A DNA stretch of 64,000 nucleotides, taken from NCBI GenBank assembly GCA_018881555.1, contig JACAXG010000031.1, positions 5,639,127-5,703,126 of the forward strand. The letters are read 5' to 3'. The stretch is from Amblyornis subalaris (Eukaryota; Chordata; Aves; Passeriformes; Ptilonorhynchidae). Each line of letters begins with the position of its first letter. The stretch's first letter is position 1. The translations under genes were made by a program, and so were the position numbers. Shown here piece by piece: positions 13,491 to 25,279 of the stretch. The notes under the pieces are model-generated. The model made no database searches and was not told where the DNA came from. It saw only the letters and a program-made list of their open reading frames with translations.

Positions 13491-13529
13491 AAAGCAAATA
13501 AATAAAAAGCAAAAAGCAAATAAAAAATA
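13491..13529 (+). repeat. A-rich AAAAGCAAATAAA simple repeat
   Basis: AAAAGCAAATAAATAAAAAG is followed by CAAAAAGCAAATAAAAAATA. It is a short imperfect A-rich repeat of the motif AAAAGCA with AATAA units. Confidence 0.7.
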
Positions 13530-16032
13530 GGTTTTGTCTTTCCCACTTTTCAAAACCCTGTGGGTACGACGGGACTTTTGTGTCCCACCTCTCAGGGAGC
13601 CAACGGCTTTGTGTTTGTGCATGCCTTGGACAAAACAGAATCTATCACACGACAGAGCGTGTGTTCCTTGCCCCTTGCTGATGCCTGCTAATGAGAGAAA
13701 AGTTAATTACATCAGGCAGTTCGTGTTTGCCACTGCTTCAGAGAATGGAAGTCTCCANGGTTTGGTGGCTCTCGATCAGGTGGCATCTGTCCAGCTGGGT
13801 TTCCAGTCTCACTCACAACTACAGCTCACTCCTCCATTTCCACTTGCTCTCCAAATTCCCATTACCCGTGTGTTTATCCTCCTCCTCTCTTTTTTCCTCC
13901 CTTGCCCACTCCCTCTATTCCTGATTGCTCCAGCTCTTACCCTTGTTTCCCACAGTTCCTGCTGAAACAACATGCAGCCNTAGTGGTGCTGATGATGGTT
14001 ATGAGGAAGGCAGAGCAAGATAAGCCAAGGCTGAGTGAAATATCCCCTCTTTGTAACACACAGGGTTTGGAATTTGTTTGTCTGTTAAAACGGGACAGTC
14101 TTGACCTTCTGGCAAACCAGAAGTTTCTTCTAGATTTGAAATACCTCAGAATTAAGGAATTTCCTCTTTCCTCGCTGTCTGGATCTTCTGTTTAGTCAAA
14201 AGCCCTTGAGAGACTGTTCAGTCATGTTAAGATCTCATGAATTTTAAAGTTCTGTGTCTGTCAGAGCAGATGGGCACTGGCAATGCTTGGCACCGCAGTC
14301 AAGAGCTTGGCAGGCATTGCCACACCTGCACTGGCTCTCGATTGCCATTCTTGGGTGTGGTGACACAGGAACTGAGATTCGGGGAGAGGTTCANTGGGAG
14401 CTGCAGAGTGTTTTGGCTCAATACCACTAACCCACTGACAGGGAGCCANAGCGACATGGTCACCTCTGAGCAAGCTGGATCGGGGGTGTCTGTCTGNTCC
14501 ACAGTCGTGCCTTTGAGCTGCAGGGATCTGCAGAGTTCACAGAGCCAACAGCTGAATAGAAAGGCTGATTAGCAGCCTACCTGTTGGGCCACCTCATTCC
14601 CATCTGTGCAATGAGGGAAGAGCTACTGAGGCAGTAACAAATAGGAGGATGTGGGAATAACAGCACGGAGAGGGGAATAGGAGTTCTGCCTTTCTTCAGC
14701 GACTCGCTTTTCAGCCAGGAGGAGGCAGTTAGTGCACTGAAAGCTTGCAGAGGTTGAGAGCTCGGTTCTTTCATTTGAAGTTCCGTAAGTCACCCAGTTT
14801 TGCTTGTCTGGATGAGCAGAATGAGAGACCAAAAGCAGGGGATGGATGTAACCATGACTTGGCTTTGCTGTGACTTCAGGAGCTGCCATTAGACATTAAT
14901 CTGCAAGGCAGAGNGAACTGAGGGCAGAGGAGGAGCACCCAGACTTGCCTTCCCTCTCTGGGTTCCTGTTACACCAACCCTGTGGGGTGACACCTCTCTG
15001 CAGGACTGACCTGTGCACTCAAGTACAGAGAAGATTTTCCCTCNAGTCCTAGAGATTTTGGAGGGGGAAGCATTGCTGTAAATTTTCACNGCCCTGGTCT
15101 TTATTAGGAAGCTTNGGTTCTCTGCCTGGTGNATATAACTGTGCCATATAAAAACAGAAACAAAAGAGAGTTGATATCGATTACTGATTGAGGTTTTAGT
15201 GGCCCTTAACCTTCCTACAAATGAGCAGTGGCTAATACATAGGAATTTAGAAGTTAGGCAACCTCCTAGCAGAATAATGCATGAGTCTATGTTCAGGAAA
15301 GTGTTTCAGGAGCATGTATGTATCCTACCTTGTAGTTGACATGGGAAATAAAATTGCAATATCTGCTTAGCTCCAGAATTTTTTTCGTACACTCTGCAGC
15401 CTCAAGCCAGAACAACCTTTTTTTTTCCCTTCCAAAGTGAGTCAAATAAAAGAGGGGAGATAATAAACCACATTCTCAGTCTGTTATTATTACAAATACT
15501 TGAAAATGACTAGAAGAGTGACTAAAAGTCAAAATAACATGAAGACAAAAGTCTTGATGATTGTGTGAAATGAAATTCAAATGCTCAGGGAACACTGATT
15601 TTTCAAGGACACTCTGAAGTCACCTGACAGAAACAGGAGCTTCGTTCCAGGAGCGGCTCCTTTATTCAGGATGGTACAGTGNAGGAGAATAAGGATGCAC
15701 ATGCAAGGATCTGTGCTCCAGCAGATATCAGCAGTCTCAGATGGGATGGCAAAATAGCATTGAATTCTTGTAATTGAACCTGTTAATTGTTAACAGAAGC
15801 TTTTAACATTTCAGCTACTGCAAAATAATCCAAGCAGTATTTTTGTTTATTTCTGGGAGGAGCCTCAGTAAGAGGCTCCTGTAATTCTTAGTTCATTTTT
15901 AGAAGACATCACTAAAGTAGAGACGGGACCAAACTGGAGTTTCATATCATCCCTACTCCAAAAATGAAGGGTGGTTTTGTTTTAGCATATCTGACCAGAT
16001 TTGAACTTATTTAGAACCCACAGTGGGATTCA

Positions 16033-16068
16033 AATAATAATAATAATAATGATTTNAAAAAAAAAAAA
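16033..16068 (+). repeat. (AAT)6 and poly-A tract
   Basis: Six AAT units at 16033-16050 are followed by GATTTN and an A12 run (16057-16068). Confidence 0.9.
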
Positions 16069-16674
16069 TTCATCCAGAGGCCTCTTTTTGCTTGCTTTTT
16101 GGATGCTGTTCAAAATGGCAGAGTTCTTGCAAGACCAGACTGCCTCCAAATGAACTTACAGTTTTCCCACTGTTAGGGCTGAATATTGGCTCAGTTGTTC
16201 ATGGGATGCTTATGCTGACAGACCCAAACTTTTATCTCAGACCTGAACTCCTGAAAGCTAACCTAATCCTACTCCAGACAGAAACTGGTTTATTATGGTT
16301 TTGGCCCATTTTTAACCTTTTAAAGTCCTGTTTCATTTTCAGTGTAATGATGTCACAGGCCTCCATTTAGCGAAGACATGTAGAAACACATCATAGCTGC
16401 ATTAATTCAAAAAGATTTTCAAACAGACCTTCATAGTCAGGTTTTGGTATTCGTATTTTTCTGATCTGTGGGCTTGACGAACCCCCTGTGGTAAATGGTG
16501 TATGAAAATGATAGACAGGAGGTGATACTTGTCCTTGGCTAGAGGTAATAAGGGAGCCCACGGGACCTNTGCTGTGATTTCACTGCAAAGACCAGAAAAT
16601 AATTTTGGTTTGTGTGTGGCCGTGCGTCTTTCCCTGCCCTTCCCCCATTATTCCTCTTCCTCCCTGTTCTGCAG

Positions 16675-16959
16675 CAGGAAGTATCAGGGTGAGCCTTTCT
16701 GCACAGGCTGTTCAGGCTTGCCCCGAACGCCCGTGCCGGCCCAGGCGCTCCTGCCCACGCAGCCTCTGGGGCTCCTGCCTGCCTCGGGCTGTGCCCTCAC
16801 CCCATCCTTCTCCTGCCCTTGGCCAGGATGCCCGTCCAGGGTCTCCGATCCCACAGGCAGGGTGGANGGCAGGAAGCCCCAGCCCAGGATCTGCTCCCAG
16901 CTCTTGGCTGGGGGGATGCAGCAGATTCACTNTCAGTATAAGCACACTTTGCCCACGAG
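16675..16959 (+). other. Candidate exon, GC-rich, 285 bases, unassigned
   Basis: The segment is preceded by a long pyrimidine tract (about 16629-16672) ending TTCTGCAG and followed by CACGAG|GTGAGT, a near-consensus donor. It is much richer in G+C and CpG than its flanks. Its length is a multiple of three, and two of three plus-strand frames are open across it. Neither predicted peptide resembles a family I know; both are rich in Pro, Ser, Arg and Cys. Two Ns fall inside. It could be an internal exon of a coding or long non-coding transcript, or a GC-rich regulatory patch with fortuitous splice-like borders. Pseudo-exons of this quality are frequent in vertebrate introns, so confidence is limited. 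Confidence 0.28.
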
Positions 16960-18143
16960 GTGAGTATTTACACGTCTACAGGACTTAGCACAAAGGAAGC
17001 AAAATTCACGTTATTGAAGTATGAGTATAATTGGTATGTATGGAGAAAACTGCTTTCTGATGGTGGTTGACCAGGGATTTTATAGCCCATGACTGGAAGC
17101 ATCTTTCCTTACAGACATGATACCTCCTGGATAATTAATTCATTCTCAAAAGTTGCCTGTATTTGTAGTACATATTCCTAAAACTCCTGACAGAGATCCT
17201 ATGATTTCAGGAATGAGTCCAGACACATAATAAGACTTAGTGCTTCTGTTATTGATTTATGGACAAAAAGCTCTGTCACTGGCAGCCTTTGGGAGAAGAG
17301 ATTTGGATGTGTACACAATTATTCGCTCAGTGTTGCTATGCTCTCTCATTAATAGTTTGTGGGTGGTATTTTGTCATACGTAACATTTCTTTTTCTAGAT
17401 CTGGGNGTGCAGGACATTGGACTGGTTTTGCTGGTAAAATCAGACATAGCTGTGGTATTAGGAATTATTCTAGGCACAGTTAGGTCTTGTTGTAGCTGTA
17501 CTTGCTGCAATACACAGCTGGGACTGCTGCACACCACAGAGGGCAAACAAAAACGGCCTTTTCTTAAAATGAGTGTGGAGAGACTCCCATAGGAAATGTT
17601 TTTGTTTTGTTTTTTGAAATCTGTGTGTGGCATAGGAAAGGAATGGGTGGAAGAATGATAACAAGAGAGAGCATGTCTGTGAGAGAGATAAGATTGAAAA
17701 NGGCTGGTAAGCAAAAGTGCTCAAAGTTGAACCCGTGTTTGCAAAATCATGCAGCCTTTAGAAAAGCTGATGCTCATTTGGTTGTGTAACTGGTACTGAG
17801 ATCCTGGAAAATCCAGCCCTTCANATCAGCAAGATAAGAAATTGGGCTTTAAAAATCCTTTAATAAAGATTCTCCTTTCTGTGTGTTAAAAGCCATGAAA
17901 ACAAGCACAGTCTTGTTGGGCACAGATTTTGGGGGTTTGGTTTCCTTTTTATAAAGAAACAAATTCTGTTTTTTTCCCAGTGATTTATACATGANCCTCA
18001 TCTTGTGTGTTGCCTCCAAAACATCTCGCTGGCTCTGACGGCAAAAGGGATTCAAATGCCCTTTCCGCAGAAGGCTTCCTTNCCTTGAAGTCCCAGAGAA
18101 AACCAGAATGGGTGACAGTGACTGATTGAATGGCTTTCAAAGT

Positions 18144-18215
18144 ACAATACATACATACATACATATGTGTGCTTTCCTATGTATATGTGTGCATTAAATA
18201 CATATATGTGTGCTT
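18144..18215 (+). repeat. (ATAC)n plus three ~20-bp ATATGTGTGC units
   Basis: About five ATAC units (18147-18166) pass into three imperfect copies of a unit containing ATATGTGTGC(T/A)TT at about 18163, 18184 and 18204. Together they form a short compound simple repeat. Confidence 0.85.
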
Positions 18216-18239
18216 TAAGACTGACTAGGCATCCACCCT

Positions 18240-18320
18240 TGGGCTCTGCTTTCTATGATTAACCTGATTAGCATTGCAATTATAAATACCTGGTAAACGT
18301 CTGCCTTTGATCTAACCCGC
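18240..18320. promoter_or_regulatory. Candidate element: homeodomain cores and TCF/LEF site
   Basis: TGATTAACCTGATTAGC, GCAATTATAAAT and CCTTTGATCT (18304-18313, the reverse of the TCF/LEF consensus AGATCAAAGG) occur close together. The patch follows the ATAC compound repeat. The regulatory role is inference from motifs. Confidence 0.2.
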
Positions 18321-21300
18321 CTGTCACTCAATAGTCTTTTAAACTCCAGGTTTCCTCTCTCTTTCTTGACATTTGTCATTGTCTTCCCTCTGAATGCCTT
18401 CCTTGCTGTTCTCAAAAGCTGGCCCAAAAGCACCAGGAGGGGAGATTGGAGTATCAAGTACCACGCTCTGGGCTCAGAGGCAGCTGCCATGTTCTAAAAG
18501 GTCTCTTTATTCTTTGCAGCCACAGCTTTTCCCCGAATAACAAATATTCACTTCCCTCCCCTTTATCTTTCGTGGAAAAAAAAATCCCCCAGAATAACAA
18601 TAAGTTCTTCCCTCTCTCCAGCCTAGCCCGGTGTACATTAATACACCTTGTAATTGCTTGTCTCTATCGGTTTTAGTCCTTTGCCCTTTTCTGCTCCTTC
18701 TTTTTGTGCTTCAGCTTCATCATTGATCCTATTCACTCCATTCCCAGCACTGAAATCCAAGTCCCAAATGCCAGCAAGAAATACCCAGCCATTCATGACG
18801 AATTGAATGGCTCAATTTAAAGGGGAAGATAGCACCTCATCTACTGTTACTCTTCAGCACAATGATCTCCACCGCCCGCTCACGGGAGAAAGCAGCGAGT
18901 CCCNGGTTCAGGCACAGACCGTGCCGGTGATCCCTGCCTTGAAAGGACTCGAAGGAGCGTTGCACATGACAGGGAGTCACCTTTCTGCCTTTGAAGGTTT
19001 TTACGTATTCACATCAATACAATGGTCAACACTACTAAGAGCCCAGGAATGCTGTTCCGTTCACCCCCGCCCTGGCGCGGGCCCAACCCACTCGCAGGGA
19101 CATGCCAAAAAAATAAGCCAAGGAGGCTGAAATAAGGCCAGATCCTCGGCTGGTAGGAATGTGCTGTCAGTGTAAACGCTTCTGCTAAAGGATCGATGAG
19201 GATTCAGGGGCAAAAACCAAACTTCAGTATTTTAGCAAATGATGCACCAAAGATGGCCTGGTCATATACAAGCACACATCCCGCTGGATTCCANGTAGCT
19301 CCTGATGGACTCTCCCTTTGGAGTCTGGGCTACAGAAAGAAGCCATGCAGGGAATAAGAGCTGCCAGTGGTGCCAAAGTGTCCTTAGGCTGCTCAAAATT
19401 AATTGTCAGCTGTTGCTATGGTTAGAAAAAGGAGCTTTCAGTTGAGCATGGATGTTCACAGGAAAGAGCCCGTGCTCCTTGAATACTTTTTTTTATTTAT
19501 TTTTTGTGAGGTAATTGGAAATCTGAAAATTTTCTCTGAAAACTGAAAAAAAACCCATTCGTTGGTAAATTTTGCCCACAGGGATCTAATTTTGGCTTTT
19601 GTCCACCAAAATTATTCTTCTGGCAGAATTTAACTGTATGTTTTTCAGTCAATGAAAACATTACTCCATTTTTTTCTTGTTAAAATGTTCAAGGTTTTTT
19701 TTTCCTTGTATCATTTGTGCAGCTGCATAACCCAAAGAATTATAATACAGGATTTGGTTTTGGTTTTCTTTTTCCCTATTAACTTCATTAGCCATAGGAT
19801 AGAGGACCATAAATCCCCATGTCCACACATATTGTCAGCAATGTGACTATGCTGCATTACCGGCGAGTGGGCACAGAGAGGAGATAAAATTATGTTGGTT
19901 ACAAATAGCAGTGCAGCACATTGATTTCCTGAACTGCAAACAGTTGCAAGAACCACTTCAGTTTGATGTGTTTTGTGGTGGTGTTATTCCCACTAGAGGA
20001 GGTTATGTCTTGGTGGGGTGAATTCCAGCCTTCCTCCAGAACCAGCTGTCTGCAGCAATCCAGCTCGCAGATGTTTTGTTCTACTGAGGAATATTAGGGA
20101 GAATGGAAATCAGTTCCAGATCAGATGCTTGTTTTTTCCAGGTGATAGTGTCTCTCCAGGTCTTCTGATGGATTTGGGGCAGCCAGAAGAGTTTTGGGGG
20201 TTTTTTGGCTACCTGATATTTTTCCTTACTTTTCCCAAAAGAAGAGCAGGTTGTTAGAAGCCCCATCTGCCTGCCAATTACCCGATCCCAGCTCTCACTC
20301 GGTTCTGGTTGTTGCAAGATGCAGTGAAGCAACCAAGTCACAGTGCAGAAATAAACGCTAATGCAAACCAGGGCTCTCCAGTAGGATGTTCCCATTAAAG
20401 TGCAGCTCCCAGGGCTGCAGAGCTCGAGCCAGCTGAGTCTGGACTAACCTGGGAGGCTTGGAGAGCCTCAGCTTTCTGGTCTTGCATTTCTGAATGAGAA
20501 CATTTGTTTTAAAATAAGACTTTGAAGTACAGTGAAAGTTTTCATGTTGCTAACTCCATGCTGAATCATCAGGGAACTCTGGAGAAGACTGACAGCCAAA
20601 CAACCAGTAAAAGGAGGAAAGGCTGTTTTCCCTAGAGATTTCTTGTAGGTCTTGGCTTCTGCTGAGCTAAACACAACATGGAAATAGTCTTTGTCAAGGT
20701 ACTTTACTATCTCCAGCCAAAATCAGGAAATGATACTTTGTGAAAAAAATATATAAACATATATTAACTAAACTTTCATGAAGATTCAGGAATCTGGCTT
20801 TTGGATTTTGACCAATTTGTGTTTTCTCCACACTAATCTTATCCTCTACATCTCAGCACAGTTATTCTGTTTTGTGTAGCTCAGGGTATCATCTGAAATG
20901 TCAGCAAGAGGTGTATGGGTCCCTATAGATCCCATTGTTGCAAGCCTTAATTAGGTCTGGATGAGAAATCACAGAATTATAGCATGCTGCGCAAGAATGT
21001 TACTGCCTTGTTATTTTTTCTTGTTTTCAGGCTTCTATGGTAGATTCACCCCGTTCACATTTGATGGTATTATTCTACCATCATGAGGGCTGGAGATGTA
21101 TATATTTATTGCAGCCATTGCTAAGATTTTAAAATAATCTATCTCTGTTCAGTCATCATTAAATCCTGAGATGAAAGGCCATTGGTATATTAGCATCTGG
21201 CCTGAGACTCAACATTTTAATTTTTGTGTAATACAAACCCACCACTTTTTCTTGCAATCCTCATTTCCCCCCCTCTTATTTCAGAACTGAGACTAAAATA

Positions 21301-22859
21301 ATTTAGCTCCCTTGCATTAGGTAACCTGCTATTCCCATCTGAAAAGCAGAGACCGTGAGCCAAGACATTTATATGGAATTAGAGAAGACGTTCCTCATGC
21401 TAAGCCTTGTTCCACGTTGCAGCTCTGTGAAAAAGGGGAGGAGAGCAGCTGCCTTTTGAAGGAGATGACCAATTTTCTTTTGATCTGTTTTTAACACAGA
21501 ACTTGGTCTGGAGACCATCCTCAGGCATCACAGACACGGCCTGTGAAATGCTGCTTCAAAGAGTAGAGAATACCGAATGAGCGCATTGCTTCACCTCTCT
21601 GTGCAGGAATGGTTTGCTAAAACTCACTTTATGACATCTTTAAATTAACTATAAATACAAAGAAAGGATTATTTAGCAAGATAATTGAGGAGTTTTCTTG
21701 TGGGTAATTCCTGTGTGTGCTTTCTCTGTAGCTCTTTTTGAACTTTGGGCAGAGCGTTCTTGATTCTTGAATACAGAGNCTGGAACGACTCTTCTAAGCA
21801 AAGAAGGCCTTCCCAAAACACCTGGCACAGCTCTTGCACTGAACTTCTTGACACGTGGTGGGAATGATGCCTATCTTTAGGATAACCAGCTTGATGGGTA
21901 GTGTCTGACTGATGGAGATGCCAAAGCATCCCTGATGATCTGTTCTAATTTGGTCATACATAGGGCATTAATATGCAACTCTGTTGGCAAATCTGGCATT
22001 AAGATGAGTTATCTTTGTCCCTAAATAAAGCTGTTCATATTAAAGTGCTTCCCAGAGAAGATCATTGTACCTGAAAGATTCCGTTAATCCAAGTATTGAA
22101 AGCCAATCCAAACATATAAGCATTAGGAAGGGTATCCATAATTTATAACGAAACTCTTCTTGCAGGCCTGTATTTGAAGGGATTCTCCATAGCCAGCTTT
22201 ATCTCCTATCACCAGGAGATTATTTTCATCAGAAATATTTTCATCTTGTCTTCTGAAGTGGACTGAAACAGCAGCTTGGACAATTTCAGTTTCAGAAAAG
22301 TCTGTGATTTCTCACCTGCAAAATCTTCCCTGTGGCTGTTGGGATGCTGTTCATCACCACAGGCTGCTCCAATGACTCCTAACGGGTGGTGTTCATTAGG
22401 CCTTGCAGAGAGCTGCTTTAACACACCAGCCCTTTGTAGGGCAAAAGCCAGGGGCTCAGCTGGTGCCTGCAGAATTAGAAACAGTTAGAAATGCTTTAAT
22501 TGAAGGCAACAGAGCTACCTAAACTCACCACATTTGAGGAGCCAGCACAGGCTGGGCAGCACCCGCAGTTAACAGGACTCAGTGACTGATTATGACTCAT
22601 GGGCAGAGTGGGAAAGTAGAGAATTTTTGAACAATATCCCTTTTTGTGTTGCAAGCAGGTCAAACGCTGTCCCATTTTTACGACCCAGCAGGGAGACGGA
22701 GTTTAGGAGCGCACGAAAGCCCTAGAAAAAGAGTTAGAGTGGAGGTCACGTTTTCATGCCCAGGTTATTGAACCCTACCTGTGCAAGACAAAGGAGCAGG
22801 TGATGTCCCAACATGTAGCTGTTGCCTCATGGTTGTGTTGTCGGCCTGGGGAGGGCGGA

Positions 22860-22990
22860 GTGGCAGGTTGCTTCACAGTTCTGCATTTTCCCATGGTATA
22901 ATGCCGGTGATACGCTTGGCTATAATTAAAGGGTTATATAAATAAGCCATTGGGAAACAAATTAATTTATTTCCTTGGTGGGGCTAGTTA
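22860..22990. promoter_or_regulatory. Candidate element: AT-rich homeobox-like and TATA-like motifs
   Basis: CTATAATTAAAGGG, TTATATAAATAAG (22934-22946, TATA-box-like), a reversed CCAAT (CCATTGG) and AAATTAATTTAT lie in a compact block. TATA-like strings are common in AT-rich DNA, and no transcript start evidence exists. Confidence 0.18.
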
Positions 22991-23041
22991 TGTAATTTGG
23001 GGCTTACCCGTTGATCTGCTTTCTCTTTGAAGCGCTCAGCG

Positions 23042-23068
23042 CCCGCCCCCCCCCCCCACCCCACCCCA
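23042..23068 (+). repeat. C-rich tract (C12 with flanking C4 runs)
   Basis: CCCG is followed by C12 and two ACCCC units. On the minus strand four or more G runs fall within 27 bases, a quadruplex-compatible pattern. It follows GCGCTCAGCGCCC, a short CpG-containing stretch. Confidence 0.85.
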
Positions 23069-23278
23069 AACCTGGTCCTCCTCTCCCAATTGTTTTAAAA
23101 TAATTTCAAAACACGTCAAGGAATGCAGATGTTAAATGTGCTGCAGCTTGAACTTCNTTGAAGCAGCAGTGCCCTTAATGAGAAAAAGCTGGAGAGCAAA
23201 GTGAGACCCGGCTTGTAAAACAGTTTTATGGCACGTTTATTACTTTATCAGAAAAGGCCCTCAAACGGACAGAGNAGG

Positions 23279-23303
23279 GGTGCACAGAGGTGCACAGAGG
23301 TGT
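23279..23303 (+). repeat. Tandem duplication, 11-bp unit x2
   Basis: GTGCACAGAGG occurs twice in direct succession, followed by a partial third unit (TGTTGG). It is a short local slippage product. Confidence 0.7.
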
Positions 23304-25247
23304 TGGTGTCACTGAGCTCAACAGCAGCACCCACCCACTGCCCCCACCTTTGCAGGGAGTGGGAGAATCCATCACCCGGATCTCATCTGGGGCAGCTTCG
23401 TTGACTTTGAGGATGCTCAACCTTTTTGTATTTACTGATGATCTGGCCCAGCCTTGGAGATGGCAAAAGGAAGGATGGGCTNGTTCCTACCCCGAGCAGG
23501 GAAATTGCCCTTTTCCTAGGAAACAATAAAATGTCATTACAAGTTCCGTTTCAAAAACCAAAGTACAACCCTAAGTTTTTGCTCTTACGCCTGTGTTTCT
23601 TTTATGAGCTTCTAAGTAGCATCATTAAGCTACTTGCCGTTCTCTTGCCATATTTAATCATGTAATTTTTTTTGCATTNTCTTCCCTAGAAATGTAAAGC
23701 CTCAAGCAGTAGAAATTTTTAAATGAATTCCTAAACATAAATTTTGCATACGAAGCTGCAGTACTGNGAACAAACAATTTCCATGAAGGCTATTTGTGCT
23801 AACAGCTATACCAGTTTTCTGTAATAGGCACCGTTTTGGCTTCACAAGGAAAAAAGNAAAAAGAAAAAAAGAGGAAAAAGTAGCGTTTTAATGTCTTGAC
23901 ATAAAGACCATGGCTACACTTCAGACAGGTCTTCCAGGCTGCAGCTGGGAGATTCAAACAAGCTTCATCATCTGAAGGGAAGTGTGCATCTGTGATATTT
24001 CTGGTGCTGAATGAAAGGACATAAAGCATTAAATTAGTTGTGGGACATGGTCTCATACTTCTCCTCCTCTGACATACATGCCCAGCTANAGAAGATCTCA
24101 ATCCTAATCCCTTGGATTTGCCATTGTGGAAGACNCTACTGGCAGAGGGAGAAAGGCAGTGCTGGTTTGCTTTAGCTTAGATTTTAGGATTTCTTGTCTC
24201 AGGATAATTCCAAGGCACAGTTGGCTACAATAATTTCCTTTTAAACTTTTGCTTAATGTAGTGCAGTAACTTCACAGCATGTGCCTCAGGAATGAGCATC
24301 GACCAAAACTGCTGATCGTGTTTATCTTACACTACAGGGAAGCCACTGATCAAAGCAATGTATATTTTAATCAAAACTCTTCCCAAAGTGGCAGCTTCCA
24401 CTGCCAGCACACTGCCAGTGTGTCTCTGCTAACACTGCAGAAAGAATAAAGCAGAACAATTAGTAACAGTCTGGAGGCAAATTTGAAGCCATCCTGCAGA
24501 GCTTCACATCACTAAAGCGGATCTCAAGTGGAAGACTCAGATAAAGTTGGGNTGGACCCCAGGCTGTGTTTGTCTCTGGTGGATTCTGAAGGGAGTGAGA
24601 TCCATTGTTTGCTCATAGAGTGTCTGTTGTTTTACCGTTTGAAGGTTGATGGCTTTGATTTTCAAATTCTGATCACAGGCTGCAAGGAAGAGGAAGAAGT
24701 TATTNTGAATTAATGAACAGGACCATGGCGGGTTGGGGTCATCTGTGGGGGCTTGGTAGTTGTTGTGGGAGCTTCTGTCTGTCTGCAGCCAGCATTAGGT
24801 TATGTGTATGCAGAATAAAAGGCACAAAGATTCAGTCCCTGGTTCTCCCCTGACTTTATAGAAGTGCCAGGCACACACCTTCATCGTCTCATCTTGCCTC
24901 ATCTCTTCTTGTCTCAGAAATCTCCTTGACAAACTTCTTAGTAATGAAGGTTTTGGCTCATTCAGCCTAGTCCCCTTCTCAGGCTGAGCCTAAGGAGCCC
25001 TGTTGTTTCCTTGAGGAGGTTTCCAAAAGGCATAATGGGAATATGCAAAAAATAGGCAATGTTAATACTGACATGAGTGGAATGACAAGTTTTTAGGCAT
25101 TTGTGGGGCTGAGATTGGGACTTGTGAGATTAGAAATTGTGATTTCCTGTAAAAATCACATATAAATTTGGACAAATTGCTTAAACTTGCTGTCCTTAGT
25201 GCTCGAAATTACCTGAACATCTGCATTAATCCGCTTATCTTAAAGAA

Positions 25248-25279
25248 ACTTAACTTTAATCATACTTAACTTCAATCAT
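25248..25279 (+). repeat. Tandem duplication, 16-bp unit x2
   Basis: ACTTAACTTTAATCAT is followed immediately by ACTTAACTTCAATCAT, a two-copy direct repeat with one mismatch. Confidence 0.8.

Larger units (their letters stand above)
9084..16674. other. Non-coding sequence, no gene seen
   Basis: AT-rich unique sequence with two A-rich patches and one doubtful MIR-like block. A plus-strand frame of 97 codons at 13902-14195 follows an acceptor-like CCTTGTTTCCCACAG at about 13956 but is not recognised. I see nothing else of note. Confidence 0.6.

Noticed and set aside
13534..13965. 143-codon plus-strand frame
   Set aside because: Length is within chance, the frame is pyrimidine-tract driven (Ser/Leu/Pro-rich), and it has an N and no recognisable domain.
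20969..20990. TCACAGAATTATAGC resembling the reverse complement of a CR1 tail
   Set aside because: Only about 12 bases match, and the adjoining AGGGACCTCT-type block is absent.
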